A stretch of DNA of 64,000 nucleotides from Paracoccaceae bacterium (GTDB lineage: Bacteria > Pseudomonadota > Alphaproteobacteria > Rhodobacterales > Rhodobacteraceae), in assembly GCA_021741245.1 (NCBI GenBank), contig JAIOYF010000012.1, forward strand, positions 1 through 64,000, in the 5' to 3' direction. The notes under the pieces are model-generated. The model was not told the DNA's origin, ran no database searches, and saw nothing but the letters and a program-made list of their open reading frames with translations. The number at the start of each line of letters is the position of its first letter. The stretch's first letter is position 1. The translations under genes were made by a program, and so were the position numbers. Of this stretch, positions 8,572 to 17,265 are shown one piece after another.

Positions 8572-8648
8572 AATGAAGTCGGCCAGTCCGACAGGGAGCA
8601 AAAAAACGAATTGAAAAAGGGCCGGACCACTGGCCCTTTTTCAATTTT
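8572..8648 (+). ncRNA. Candidate small RNA of about 75 nucleotides
   Basis: This stretch sits in a 435-base gap (8372-8806) without protein genes. From the predicted start it has a first hairpin, GTCGG/CCGAC with a five-base loop (8578-8592), then a purine-rich single-stranded stretch with seven consecutive A's (8593-8610), then a 13-bp perfect hairpin followed by a T-rich end. This order (5' stem, A-rich linker, intrinsic terminator) is common for Hfq-dependent regulators. I do not recognise the family. A 13-codon frame from 8574 lacks a ribosome-binding site. The remaining parts of the gap (8372-8536, 8649-8806) show nothing I can name. Confidence 0.5.
8611..8648 (+). terminator. Strong intrinsic terminator, 13-bp stem
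   Basis: TTGAAAAAGGGCC (8611-8623), loop GGACCACT, GGCCCTTTTTCAA (8632-8644), then TTTTC. It is symmetrical enough to act on both strands. The nearest protein gene on the plus strand upstream ends at 6722, so it has no obvious coding transcript to stop. Confidence 0.7.
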
Positions 8649-8806
8649 CTACGGGGCCGTAATTGCTGCTTGAATGCCCTGTCCTGACGATAAAATGAAG
8701 TGGCAAGCCAACGCTTGCGTTGCTTTTGCTACCTGACAGCGCGCGGATGCCGTGATAGACGGATCATCGATGGCTTTTGCCGCAGAAAAGGCGATATGGA
8801 CCTGAT

Positions 8807-9451
8807 ATGATCACCAATACTCTCTTTGCTTTTCCGAGACTCATTGTGCTTTCGACCGCCGCCGTCCTGACCTTCGGGTCTGTGGCTCTGGCGCAAGAAA
8901 CACCCGCGCAACCAGAAGTTACGGCAGGCGACGCCGCATCGACAGACGGTCTGTCGATGGGGACAGAGCTTGGTCCAGACGGCAAGCCGGTCGATGGCGT
9001 CGGGACCTCATATGTTCAGGCGAATTTCGACGCGTGGGAACAGCGCTGCGTACGGACCGAGGATGGCGCAGACCCCTGCCAACTGTATCAACTGTTGAAA
9101 GACCCTCAGGGTAACGCCGTGGCAGAATTCAGCATGTTCAACCTGCCGCCGGGCAATCAGGCCGTGGCCGGTGCGACAGTGATTGTTCCGCTTGAAACGC
9201 TGCTGACTGAAAATCTTTTGCTGGCCATCGATGGCAGCAAGGCCAAGGTCTATCCGTTCACCTTTTGCTCGACCATTGGCTGCATCGCCCGCGTTGGATT
9301 TACGGCGGGCGAGGTTGAGCAGTTCAAAAAGGGCGCAAAGGGTGTGATCACCATCGTTCCCGTCGTGGCCCCGGACCAGAAAGTCACGGTCGATTTGTCG
9401 CTCAAGGGCTTTACCGCAGGGTTCACGGCGGTATCCGCCACGAACAAGTAA
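8807..9451 (+). CDS. Invasion-associated locus B (IalB) family protein
   Basis: The product has 214 residues with a signal peptide (MITNTLFAFPRL, hydrophobic core, cleavage near VALAQ). The mature protein shows IalB family marks: W-x-x-RC (DAWEQRCVR), paired cysteines near DPCQLYQ, and a later FCSTIGCIAR pair, suggesting disulfides in the periplasm. In Bartonella IalB is linked to erythrocyte invasion, but the family is widespread in free-living Rhodobacterales and its function there is unknown. I choose the ATG at 8807 because the signal peptide starts there; a TTG 30 bases upstream would add ten charged residues. A clear terminator follows. Confidence 0.85.
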   Translation: MITNTLFAFPRLIVLSTAAVLTFGSVALAQETPAQPEVTAGDAASTDGLSMGTELGPDGKPVDGVGTSYVQANFDAWEQRCVRTEDGADPCQLYQLLKDPQGNAVAEFSMFNLPPGNQAVAGATVIVPLETLLTENLLLAIDGSKAKVYPFTFCSTIGCIARVGFTAGEVEQFKKGAKGVITIVPVVAPDQKVTVDLSLKGFTAGFTAVSATNK

Positions 9452-9470
9452 GCGCGCGGCTCTCAACCTC

Positions 9471-9505
9471 AAAAGGCCGTGCCAGACAACTGGTGCGGCC
9501 TTTTT
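9471..9505. terminator. Bidirectional terminator between ialB and the ketoacyl synthase gene
   Basis: AAAAGGCCGTGCCAG (9471-9485), loop ACAA, CTGGTGCGGCCTTTT (9490-9504) and a further T. The 15-bp stem includes two G-T wobbles. A-run and T-run flanks make it work on either strand, serving both convergent genes. Confidence 0.8.
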
Positions 9506-9508
9506 CTA

Positions 9509-10717
9509 TCAGACACGCTTCAAGATGATGGCCGCATTCAACCCGCCAAAGGCAAATGCATTGGACATGGCCACATCTACCCGCGCCTCGCGGGCCGTGT
9601 TGGGCACCACATCCAGATTGCAGTCCGGGTCGGCGCGTTCAAACCCGATGGTGGGTGCAATCACCCCATCGCGCAGGGCCATAATGCAGGCCAAAAGCTC
9701 CACCGCACCTGTCCCGCCGATCAGATGCCCATGCATGGATTTGGTCGATGATACCGGCACGTGATTGATATGCGGCCCAAAGACATCGTGCAGCGCCGCA
9801 CATTCGGTGCGGTCATTGGCCAAAGTTCCGGTGCCATGTGCATTCACATAGCCAATCACCTCCGGCGGCAGACCGGCATCTTGCAACGCGCGCGCCATGA
9901 CGCGCACCGCCCCCTCGCGGGAGGGCATGACGATGCTATGGGCATCTGCCGCCATAGCAAAGCCCGCCACTTCGGCCAGAATTTCGGCCCCACGTGCACG
10001 GGCGTGGTCGCAATCTTCAAAGACGAAAATGCCCGCCCCTTCGCCTTGCACCATGCCGCTGCGCGTGGCCGAAAACGGGCGGCAGGCATCGGGAGACATG
10101 ACGCGCAGCCCTTCCCACGCCTTTAACCCGCCAAAGCACAGCATCGCCTCGGCCCCACCTGTCACCATGACCGGCGCCATTCCACTGCGCACCATGTGAA
10201 AGGCAAGGCCCATGGCGTGATTGGAACTGGCACAGGCGCTGGAGACGGTGAAGCTGGGGCCCAAAAGCCCGTGGATCATGCTGATATGGCTGACGCCTGC
10301 ACTGTTCATCAGGCGCGGCACGACAAAGGGGTGAACCTTGTCCTTGCCCTGTTCATAGACGGTTCGGTAATTGTCATCGATCGTGGAAAGGCCACCGCCG
10401 CTGTTGCCAAGGATCACCCCGGATTGTTCGGCAAGTGCGCCATCAAACACCAAACCCGATTGCGCCACAGCCTCGGCCGCAGCCCAGAGGGTGAATTGCG
10501 TCACCCGATCATAAAGGCCAAGGTCCTTGGCGTCGAAATGCGCCTCGGGCGTCCAGCCCTGCACCTGACCCGCCACCGAAATGCGCAGCCGATGCGCATC
10601 GCGAATGTCAAGCGGACCAATCCCGCAGCGTCCTTCTCGAAAGCCCGCCAATGTATCGGGGACGTTCTGCCCCAAGGGGTTGACCGTTCCCGCCCCGGTG
10701 ATGACGACCCTTCCCAT
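9509..10717 (-). CDS. Beta-ketoacyl-ACP synthase (FabF/NodE-like)
   Basis: The 402-residue product condenses malonyl-ACP with an acyl-ACP. The thiolase-fold KAS residues are all present: nucleophile Cys in SSACASSNHAMG, His in VNAHGTGTLANDRTE, Lys in VSSTKSMHGHLIGGTGAVE, and the second His in that same motif. It is about ten residues shorter than housekeeping FabF and lies seven bases after a dedicated acyl carrier protein and downstream of lpxD, on the same strand. This context suggests making a special acyl chain for lipid A or another envelope lipid. Substrate chain length cannot be read from the sequence. Confidence 0.88.
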   Translation of the reverse strand: MGRVVITGAGTVNPLGQNVPDTLAGFREGRCGIGPLDIRDAHRLRISVAGQVQGWTPEAHFDAKDLGLYDRVTQFTLWAAAEAVAQSGLVFDGALAEQSGVILGNSGGGLSTIDDNYRTVYEQGKDKVHPFVVPRLMNSAGVSHISMIHGLLGPSFTVSSACASSNHAMGLAFHMVRSGMAPVMVTGGAEAMLCFGGLKAWEGLRVMSPDACRPFSATRSGMVQGEGAGIFVFEDCDHARARGAEILAEVAGFAMAADAHSIVMPSREGAVRVMARALQDAGLPPEVIGYVNAHGTGTLANDRTECAALHDVFGPHINHVPVSSTKSMHGHLIGGTGAVELLACIMALRDGVIAPTIGFERADPDCNLDVVPNTAREARVDVAMSNAFAFGGLNAAIILKRV

Positions 10718-10723
10718 TCGGTG

Positions 10724-10987
10724 CTAGGCTGCCTCCTGCGCCATCAGACCTTTGACGGCAGCGATGATGCTATCGACCGACGAAATGTCAAAGCCCGCAG
10801 CGCCCGGTTCGGCAGAGTTGAACGGGATCGAGATGTCAAACCGCTCTTCAATCGCAAAGATCGCCTCGACCAAAGCAAGGCTGTCAAGGCCAAGCGCCTC
10901 AATCGTCATGGAACCATCAACCTCAGCCGGATCAAGCATGGCTTGCTCGGCAAGGATCGCGATCACTGTCTTGGATATGTCGTTCAT
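10724..10987 (-). CDS. Specialised acyl carrier protein
   Basis: The product has 87 residues with the 4'-phosphopantetheine site GLDSLALVE (Ser about residue 36), an acidic helix II and a Gly/Ala-rich loop before a last helix. It differs from housekeeping AcpP, whose site reads GADSLDTVE, and is closer in layout to AcpXL-like carriers used for very long or hydroxylated lipid A acyl chains. It sits between lpxD (42 bases upstream) and a ketoacyl synthase (seven bases downstream), all on the minus strand. The acyl-carrier role is clear; the AcpXL-like function is inference from context. Confidence 0.88.
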   Translation of the reverse strand: MNDISKTVIAILAEQAMLDPAEVDGSMTIEALGLDSLALVEAIFAIEERFDISIPFNSAEPGAAGFDISSVDSIIAAVKGLMAQEAA

Positions 10988-11029
10988 GGCCGTGTACCCT
11001 TTTCCATTCGGAGCGGATTTAGGTGTTCT

Positions 11030-12109
11030 TCATGACTTTTGAATGACTTTCTCAATCTCGGCAACTTTTGCCGCAAGGCGGGGCAATCTTCGCAGGGCCT
11101 TTTGCATTTCAACCTGTGTCTCCATTTTGACCGCCGGAGATCCAAGAAGAACCCGCCCTGCTGGTGCATTGGTGAATATCTTGGTCCCGCCGCCGCAGAT
11201 CACATCGTCGCCGACAAAGATATTGTCATTCACACCACATTGCCCGCCCATGACCACCCGGTCCCCGATCCGGGCCGAACCAGCAATGCCGACCTGACCG
11301 CACAGCAGACAATCCCGCCCGATCTGAACGTTGTGACCCACATGGACAAGGTTATCAAGCTTGGTTCCCCGGCCAATGACCGTATCGCGAATCGTGCCCC
11401 GGTCGATGCAGGCATTCGCGCCAATCTCGACGTCATCGCCAATCGTCACAGCCCCCACCGAATGAATGCGGGTCCAGCTTTGGTCGCGGATTTCGGCACG
11501 GGTGCCAAGCGTTTCCCGAATTTCCTCGACCCCTGATTTCTCGGGCGTGACAAAGGAAAATCCATCGGCCCCGATCACGGCCCCGGGTTGGCAGATGAAC
11601 CGCGCCCCGATCGCCACCCGCGCGCCGATGCGGGCCCCTTGTAAGATCAAGGCATGATCACCGATCTGCGCGCCCTCGGCGATCGAGACATGGCTTGCGA
11701 TCCGCACGCCCTTGCCGATCTGCACCCCGGCCCCGATGGTGACAAAGGGACCGATGGCGGCCCCTTCGCCAATCTCGGCGCTTGGGTCGATCACGCTCAT
11801 CGGATGCAGACCGGGGGCAATCATGGGGCCGGGATCCAGCAGCGATGTCAAACCCGCCATGGCCAGCCTGCCGCGCGGCGCAAAGATCGCGGCCTTCAAC
11901 CCCAAGGCCTGCCAATCCGCACCGGGCCACAACATCGCGGCCTGTGCCTGCCCCTTCGCCAGCCCATCCGCGTATTTCGGATTGACGGCCAAGGCCAAAT
12001 CCCTTGGCCCTGCCTGCTCGGGTTCTGCTGCGCGCTCAATCGTCAGGGACACATCGCCCGCGCAATCAGCCCCAAGGGCCGCTGCAATCTGTGCAATCGT
12101 ATGGGGCAT
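11030..12109 (-). CDS. lpxD: UDP-3-O-(3-hydroxyacyl)glucosamine N-acyltransferase
   Basis: LpxD adds the N-linked hydroxyacyl chain, the third step of lipid A synthesis. The 359-residue product has the N-terminal uridine-binding domain (about 1-100) and then a long left-handed beta-helix of hexapeptide repeats (I-G-x-x-x-x units such as [22 protein letters not shown]), with the catalytic His in [11 protein letters not shown] and a C-terminal helical tail ([20 protein letters not shown]). I use the ATG at 12109, where the protein begins [12 protein letters not shown] as relatives do; an upstream ATG would add 42 atypical residues. lpxD in most bacteria sits next to fabZ/lpxA, so its place here with a private ACP and KAS is notable. 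Confidence 0.94.
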   Translation of the reverse strand: MPHTIAQIAAALGADCAGDVSLTIERAAEPEQAGPRDLALAVNPKYADGLAKGQAQAAMLWPGADWQALGLKAAIFAPRGRLAMAGLTSLLDPGPMIAPGLHPMSVIDPSAEIGEGAAIGPFVTIGAGVQIGKGVRIASHVSIAEGAQIGDHALILQGARIGARVAIGARFICQPGAVIGADGFSFVTPEKSGVEEIRETLGTRAEIRDQSWTRIHSVGAVTIGDDVEIGANACIDRGTIRDTVIGRGTKLDNLVHVGHNVQIGRDCLLCGQVGIAGSARIGDRVVMGGQCGVNDNIFVGDDVICGGGTKIFTNAPAGRVLLGSPAVKMETQVEMQKALRRLPRLAAKVAEIEKVIQKS

Positions 12110-12155
12110 CTTTGCCTGCGCCTCTCTCTTGCCAGACCAACCCGGCAGCGCGCTT

Positions 12156-13793
12156 TTACCCCTGAACCAGCGGCGTGACCACCCCAGCCTCGTCCAAGGC
12201 GCGTGCCAGATCCGCGTCGCGCCCATAAATATCACGACGATAGGTCATTTGCCCGCGCGATCCCGGAAACGCGGTAAAGTAAACCAGATGGACCGGGATG
12301 GTTTCTTTAAGCTTTACCGTGGTTTCCTTCCTTGTCTTCAGGGCTGCGTCAAACTGCCCCTCAGGATCATCGGATTGCACGGCAAGAATGGCATGGGCAA
12401 AATCAATCGGATCGGCCAGACGAATGCAGCCATGGCTATAGGCGCGCACCTCTTGGGCAAACAGACTCTTGGACGGCGTGTCATGCAGATAGATGTTGTG
12501 GGGGTTGGGGAACATGAACTTGACCTTGCCAAGTGCATTCCCGTCCGAAGGCGGCTGGCGCAGGCCAAAGGGGAAGGTTCGTGCAGAATAGGCGGCAAAA
12601 TTCACCGCACCCCGCGACACCACGCGCCCGGACCCGTCGATCACCTGCAAATGGCTGACCGCATTGGGATTGCGCTGCAACAGCGGCAGATACTCGCTCA
12701 CAATGATGGAGCGCGGCACCCCCCAACTGGGGTTGATCACCATATGCTCCATCACATCCGAAAACTCGGGCGTGCGCTGATCGGGCACGTTCTTGCCAAT
12801 GACGGCACGCGTCTCAAAGGTGATCTTGCCATGATCCACGATCTTTGCGGTGAAATCGGGCAAATTGACCCAGATGTGGCGATCCCCCAACGGCGCGTCG
12901 CCCATCCAGCGCATGCGTTCCATGGCCACCATGACCGAACGCTGCCGCTCTTGCGGAGAGACGTTGAGGGCCTCAATCGTGCCAGCATAGGCGCTGCCAT
13001 CGGCAATCAGACCGTGATCCAGTTGAAAGCGCTGAACCGCCGCCAGCATCGCATTGTCATAGGTCTGCGTGGCCGAGCGACCAAGGTAACCCATGGCGAT
13101 CAACCTGTCGCGCAGCGCGACAACGGCCTCTCCCCGATCACCGGGAACAAGGGCTTTTGCCTGAACCGGCTTGCCCCAGCCGCCACTGGCAATTTTTGCG
13201 TCCAGATCAATCTTGGCCCGCATCAGCTGTGCATATTGCGGGGATTTAGGGGCCAGATCGCGCAAAACCGCCGCAGGATTTTCGGTCATCAGCGCTGTCA
13301 TCAGGGACGAGACGTCGGGCCGCTCGATGTCACGCACGATTGTTGAATCGATCTGCTTGGGCGAAAGAACGCCAGAGTGGATATCGCGGGCGTAGGCCAG
13401 ATAGGCCATGGAAAAGGCGACTTCGGCGCGGGCACGGTCGCCTTCGGTCTGGGCTGTGGTCAACAGGGCGGTCAATTTGCGTGGATCATAGCGCCGCACA
13501 GGCAAGGCATGATCCCCTGCACGCGCCAGCGCATTCAACAAGGCTGAGCGACGCATCGCATCCGACTCACCCGTCCAAACGGTGGCATAGCCAATCGTCT
13601 TGTAAAATGCGGCCAGATCATCGTTCGACGAGGCTTCGGCGGCCACGACCTGAACAAAGGGGCTTGGCAAGCCTTGCGCGACAGCAACGGTCGCAAGACA
13701 GACGGACACTGCGGCAGCAGATGTCCACAAAACACCAATCCGGCCCAGCCGCGAAATCAACCTCATCATTCCCCCAAACACGCGATACGACAT
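12156..13793 (-). CDS. L,D-transpeptidase (YcbB/LdtD type)
   Basis: The product has 545 residues. A signal peptide or anchor (Arg-rich start, hydrophobic stretch to about residue 40, VAVAQG) directs it to the periplasm. A peptidoglycan-binding domain follows, with [19 protein letters not shown] and [10 protein letters not shown] (about 260-320), then the YkuD catalytic domain with HDTPSKSLF and the SHGCIRL motif holding the nucleophile Cys. Such enzymes form 3-3 peptidoglycan cross-links. A gene for a MepK-like endopeptidase that would cut these links is divergent, 298 bases away. The start is uncertain: MSYRV at 13793 has a weak ribosome-binding site and an ATG eight or nine codons later is possible. 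Confidence 0.9.
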   Translation of the reverse strand: MSYRVFGGMMRLISRLGRIGVLWTSAAAVSVCLATVAVAQGLPSPFVQVVAAEASSNDDLAAFYKTIGYATVWTGESDAMRRSALLNALARAGDHALPVRRYDPRKLTALLTTAQTEGDRARAEVAFSMAYLAYARDIHSGVLSPKQIDSTIVRDIERPDVSSLMTALMTENPAAVLRDLAPKSPQYAQLMRAKIDLDAKIASGGWGKPVQAKALVPGDRGEAVVALRDRLIAMGYLGRSATQTYDNAMLAAVQRFQLDHGLIADGSAYAGTIEALNVSPQERQRSVMVAMERMRWMGDAPLGDRHIWVNLPDFTAKIVDHGKITFETRAVIGKNVPDQRTPEFSDVMEHMVINPSWGVPRSIIVSEYLPLLQRNPNAVSHLQVIDGSGRVVSRGAVNFAAYSARTFPFGLRQPPSDGNALGKVKFMFPNPHNIYLHDTPSKSLFAQEVRAYSHGCIRLADPIDFAHAILAVQSDDPEGQFDAALKTRKETTVKLKETIPVHLVYFTAFPGSRGQMTYRRDIYGRDADLARALDEAGVVTPLVQG

Positions 13794-14091
13794 TCAATTC
13801 AACAAGTTTCGGCGATGGCGCGGGCAGAGTCCATTCACAACACCGCAGGTTTCTTGCGCTCAGCCCCAAAAGCGTAACATTTCCGCAACTTTCTTGTAGG
13901 AACAATGCCGCGTATGCCATTGAACCGTTTCAGCAGATTTTTGCCTACTGGCGGTGAAATGGTCGGCTACCCGGAATCTTGCCTTGGGTTGAGAATCGAG
14001 CTGTGGCATAACGCTTGCACATTTGAAGGACGTTGCGGCACACGAACCGCTCTAACAGATGTAAATAGTCGCTAGGGGACAGGCGCTTAGA

Positions 14092-14661
14092 ATGGCAGAT
14101 ACGACGAAGTTCGGCATGACAAGGCGTGGCCTTTTGGGTGCGTTTGCGTCCACGGTTTTGATCGCGGCACCCACCTATTCAAATGCCTTTGGTCTCTTGC
14201 GCGGTGCAGGCGATATACGCCGGGTCCGTATGTATTCGGGCCGCACCGGGGAAAGCCTTGACACGATCTACTGGATCGAGGGCGAGTACATTCCCGAAGT
14301 GATGAAAGAGATCAATCACTTCATGCGGGATTGGCGTTCAGATGCGACCGTGAAGATGGATGCCCGCACTGTTGATATCATGGCGGCAGCACATCGGCTG
14401 ATGGATGTCTCGGAACCCTATATGCTCCTCTCGGGCTATCGCAGCCCGCAGACAAATGCGATGCTCCGGTCAAAATCCCGGGCCGTTGCCAAGAATTCCC
14501 TCCACATGAAGGGGCAGGCCGCAGACCTTCGGCTCAAGTCCCGTTCGGTGGGACAGATGGCAAAGGCGGCTTCGGCCTGTGCCTCAGGCGGCGTCGGTAA
14601 ATACTCCCGCTCAAACTTCGTCCATATGGATTGTGGACCCGTTCGGGCATGGGGCGGCTGA
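14092..14661 (+). CDS. Tat-exported peptidoglycan endopeptidase (DUF882, MepK-like)
   Basis: The 189-residue product is an M15-type zinc peptidase. Its N-terminus has a twin-arginine motif (MTRRGLLGAFAS) followed by a hydrophobic stretch ending near SNA, so it should be exported folded by Tat. The zinc/active-site signatures are SLHMKGQAADLRL (His and Asp) and FVHMDCG near the C-terminus (second His). E. coli MepK has the same domain and cuts 3-3 cross-links made by LdtD; here the partner is the divergent L,D-transpeptidase. The gap 13794-14091 between them must hold both promoters; TTGGGT-17-CATAAC (about 13984-14012) is a possible one, with low confidence. Confidence 0.9.
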   Translation: MADTTKFGMTRRGLLGAFASTVLIAAPTYSNAFGLLRGAGDIRRVRMYSGRTGESLDTIYWIEGEYIPEVMKEINHFMRDWRSDATVKMDARTVDIMAAAHRLMDVSEPYMLLSGYRSPQTNAMLRSKSRAVAKNSLHMKGQAADLRLKSRSVGQMAKAASACASGGVGKYSRSNFVHMDCGPVRAWGG

Positions 14662-14706
14662 TATGCATCAGGCTGGCTTGAGAAACGCGTAAAGTCTTCC
14701 TGAAAT

Positions 14707-14732
14707 AGGGCGCCGCAATGGGCGCCTTTTTT
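14707..14732 (+). terminator. Intrinsic terminator after the MepK-like gene
   Basis: GGCGCC (14709-14714), loop GCAATG, GGCGCC (14721-14726), then six T's; flanking A/G and T bases extend the stem to about eight pairs. It ends the rightward transcript before the convergent rlmE gene. Confidence 0.75.
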
Positions 14733-14771
14733 CTTTGGTGGGGAAATGCCGATGTGGGGCCTTTCGGCCCG

Positions 14772-15518
14772 TCAGTCGTCGGAATCCTGCGCCTCAGCCT
14801 CCGCAGCCAGTTCCCGCCCCCGGTAACCCATGGCCACAACAAACTTTTCCGAACTGTCAGACCTGCTGGCCGGGGGTTTCACATTGGCCACCTTGCGGAA
14901 CATCTTCTTCAGCGTGTTCTGCATCTGGTTTTCTGCACCACCCGCAAGCACCTTTGCCACAAAGGTTCCATCATCTTCCAAAACGTCAAAGGCAAAGTCC
15001 AAAGCCGCCTCGATCAAGGCCACGATTCGCAAGTGATCCGTCGCCTTGTGCCCGCTGGACGCGGCGGCCATGTCAGACATGACCACATCGGCACGACCGC
15101 CAAGCCAGCCCTTCACCAGATCATCGGCGCCATCGGATAGAAAATCGAGTTGATGGAGCTCTACCCCGGAAATCGGCTCCATCTCTTGCAGGTCAACGCC
15201 AATGATCCGGCCCATTGGTTTTTTGGTGTTTTCGCCCAAAGAATTGATCCGGGGCACCGCCACTTGACACCAGCCCCCAGGCGCACAGCCAAGGTCAACC
15301 ACGCGCGCGCCGGGTTTCAAGAACCCATAGCGGTCGTCCAACTCCAGAATCTTGTAGGCCGCCCTGCCCCGGTAGCCTTCTTTCTTGGCCCGAATGACAT
15401 AGGGATCATTCAACTGACGCTCCAACCACAGGGTCGAAGACAGCTTGCGGCCCTTGGCGGTTTTCACCCGAACGCGCAATTCGCGTTGGCCACGGCCTGA
15501 TGTGTTCTTTTCGGTCAT
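14772..15518 (-). CDS. rlmE: 23S rRNA (uridine-2'-O-) methyltransferase
   Basis: RlmE (RrmJ/FtsJ) methylates the 2'-OH of U2552 in 23S rRNA with SAM. The product has 248 residues with an N-terminal basic extension, the [26 protein letters not shown] motif (first catalytic Lys), the SAM-binding loop [30 protein letters not shown] and the late catalytic Lys in FVAKVLAGG. The start ATG (15518) overlaps the stop of ppx as ATGA, so the two are translated in tandem. The C-terminal acidic tail ([10 protein letters not shown]) is a family variation. Confidence 0.95.
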   Translation of the reverse strand: MTEKNTSGRGQRELRVRVKTAKGRKLSSTLWLERQLNDPYVIRAKKEGYRGRAAYKILELDDRYGFLKPGARVVDLGCAPGGWCQVAVPRINSLGENTKKPMGRIIGVDLQEMEPISGVELHQLDFLSDGADDLVKGWLGGRADVVMSDMAAASSGHKATDHLRIVALIEAALDFAFDVLEDDGTFVAKVLAGGAENQMQNTLKKMFRKVANVKPPASRSDSSEKFVVAMGYRGRELAAEAEAQDSDD

Positions 15519-16651
15519 GCGAATGGTCCTTCGGTCAACACGCCATCGGCGGTCATTTGGGCGTATAGCAGCCCCTCGCGCAGACCACGATCCGCAACAG
15601 ACAGGCGATCGGTGGGCCATATCCGCATTAGCGCCTGAAGGATAGCCGCCCCGGACATGATCAGCGCATGTCGGTCGCGACCAATGCGCGGATCGGTCCG
15701 CCGCCCCTCCGGCCCAAGGGACAGGTAATCACGGATCACAAAGTCAATCTGATCGCTGGTCATCTGCAAACCATCAACCTTTGTTCGGTCATAGCGGCGC
15801 AGGCCCAGATAGCTGGCCGCCACCGTGGTCACCGTACCCGAGGTGCCGATGATCTGAAACCCATCGCGCTTTTGCTGGGCATTATAGGGCGAAAAGCTGG
15901 CCAATTGTTCCTCAAAAAACCAACTCATCAGGGCAAAGCGCGGGGCATCATCCTCGACATCGCCAAACTGGTCCCGCAGCGTCGCCACACCAAGCGGCAC
16001 CGAAATCCAGTCCACCACCCGCGCGCCCCCCACAGGCTGGGCGTCAAAGCCGGTGTGCAACCGCATGATCGCCCGCGGACGCTCGTCTGGCACAACCTCC
16101 GACAGGTCGATCCAGACAAGCTCGGTCGAACCGCCGCCAATATCCACCACAAGCAGTTGTTCCGTGGTCGGGCTGACCAGCGGCGCGCAAGAAATGACGG
16201 CAAGGCGCGCCTCTTCTTCGGGCGATATTATTTCAAGTTGCAACCCGGCCTCACGCCGCACTTGGCGCATGAAATCACGCGCATTTTCGGCGCGCCGACA
16301 GGCCTCGGTCGCGACCAGCCGCATCCGCCGCACGTTGTGACGCTCCAGCTTTTTCTGGCAGATGCGCAACGCCTGAATCGTCCGCCCCATCGAGGCACGC
16401 GAAAGCCGGCCCGAGGCTTCAAGCCCCACACCAAGCTGAACAGTCTTTGAAAAACTGTCCACGACCGTGAATTGACTGCCCTTTGGCTGGGCAATCAACA
16501 TCCGGCAACTGTTTGTTCCAAGGTCAAGTGCCGCATAGAGCGGCCCCTGCCCCGGCTTAGGAGGGGGTGGCGATTCGAAAACACGGAAGCCCTTTTCCGG
16601 CTCGACCTGTGCTGGCGATGCGCCCCCCCCTCGAGGACGCTCGGGCGTCAT
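15515..16651 (-). CDS. Ppx/GppA family exopolyphosphatase
   Basis: The 378-residue product is an ASKHA-fold phosphatase acting on polyphosphate or pppGpp. It has the phosphate-binding loop [16 protein letters not shown] (near residue 38) and the second loop [17 protein letters not shown]. It carries only the two-lobe ASKHA core and lacks the long C-terminal HD-like region of E. coli Ppx, which is usual in alphaproteobacteria. The first 35 residues are a Pro/Gly-rich, probably disordered extension. GGAGGG six bases before the ATG supports the start. It is coupled to rlmE. Whether it prefers polyP or pppGpp cannot be told. Confidence 0.9.
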   Translation of the reverse strand: MTPERPRGGGASPAQVEPEKGFRVFESPPPPKPGQGPLYAALDLGTNSCRMLIAQPKGSQFTVVDSFSKTVQLGVGLEASGRLSRASMGRTIQALRICQKKLERHNVRRMRLVATEACRRAENARDFMRQVRREAGLQLEIISPEEEARLAVISCAPLVSPTTEQLLVVDIGGGSTELVWIDLSEVVPDERPRAIMRLHTGFDAQPVGGARVVDWISVPLGVATLRDQFGDVEDDAPRFALMSWFFEEQLASFSPYNAQQKRDGFQIIGTSGTVTTVAASYLGLRRYDRTKVDGLQMTSDQIDFVIRDYLSLGPEGRRTDPRIGRDRHALIMSGAAILQALMRIWPTDRLSVADRGLREGLLYAQMTADGVLTEGPFA

Positions 16652-16936
16652 ATCCGCCCTCCATATGTGGTTGCACCAAAGGTAGTGCCGTTACCCCGTG
16701 CGCGCAAGGCTCATCGGAAAAGCGCCCGGCCTGCGCGGCAGAATGCTTTGACGCGGCACATGATCTGCATGAGAAGTTTTCGCACGATCAACGGTCGAAA
16801 CAGCCAGCATCTTACGCTATTGTCCCCTGCATCATGGTGCTGGGTCGGTTCTTCGATCCGCCATGTCGAAAACGCACCCTCATGTCGCAAAGGCGCGATT
16901 AGAACGGGGTCAGAACGGTACAGGGGAATCGTACAG

Positions 16937-17239
16937 ATGGTTGACGTGACAGTGGTCTTTTGGCGCGATATTCCGGCTCAGGTGATCGTGGGCAAGGGGC
17001 GGCGCGGGTCCAAGGTGCAACTGACTGAACGGTTCGAACAGGCCATCGACCGCTGCGCGATGAAAATCGGCGCAAAGGATGCGGATGCCTATCTTGCCGA
17101 ATGGCGCAAAGCCCCCGCCTATGAGGTGGAGGGTGATCAAGACAGCGTCGCCCGCACCGAGGCGGATCGACTGGAAGCCGAGTATGACACCGCGCGCCTC
17201 AAGGCGCTGATCGATGCCGAAGGCTGGGCGAAAGCCTGA
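16937..17239 (+). CDS. PF13769 'virulence factor' family protein
   Basis: The product has 100 residues and starts MVDVTVVFWRDIPAQVIVGKGRRG, the recognisable opening of a small alphaproteobacterial family named 'virulence factor' for historical reasons. It has no signal peptide and no cysteine cluster apart from DRCAMK, and ends in a helical acidic segment. GGGGAA about nine bases upstream supports the ATG. It is 26 bases before a MetF-like gene and 114 kDa-type large domains are absent, so it is probably a small accessory protein of the corrinoid/one-carbon module that follows. Nothing is known to me of its chemistry. Bases 16652-16936 upstream hold no gene or riboswitch that I recognise. Confidence 0.8.
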   Translation: MVDVTVVFWRDIPAQVIVGKGRRGSKVQLTERFEQAIDRCAMKIGAKDADAYLAEWRKAPAYEVEGDQDSVARTEADRLEAEYDTARLKALIDAEGWAKA

Positions 17240-17265
17240 TCTTCATGACCCTGAGGGAGAGACTG

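Noticed and set aside
8574-8615. 13-codon peptide inside the candidate small RNA
   Set aside because: No ribosome-binding site before the ATG and no recognisable feature in the peptide.
16652-16936. Cobalamin or SAM riboswitch before the one-carbon genes
   Set aside because: No B12 box or SAM-II-like core could be found by eye in the leader.
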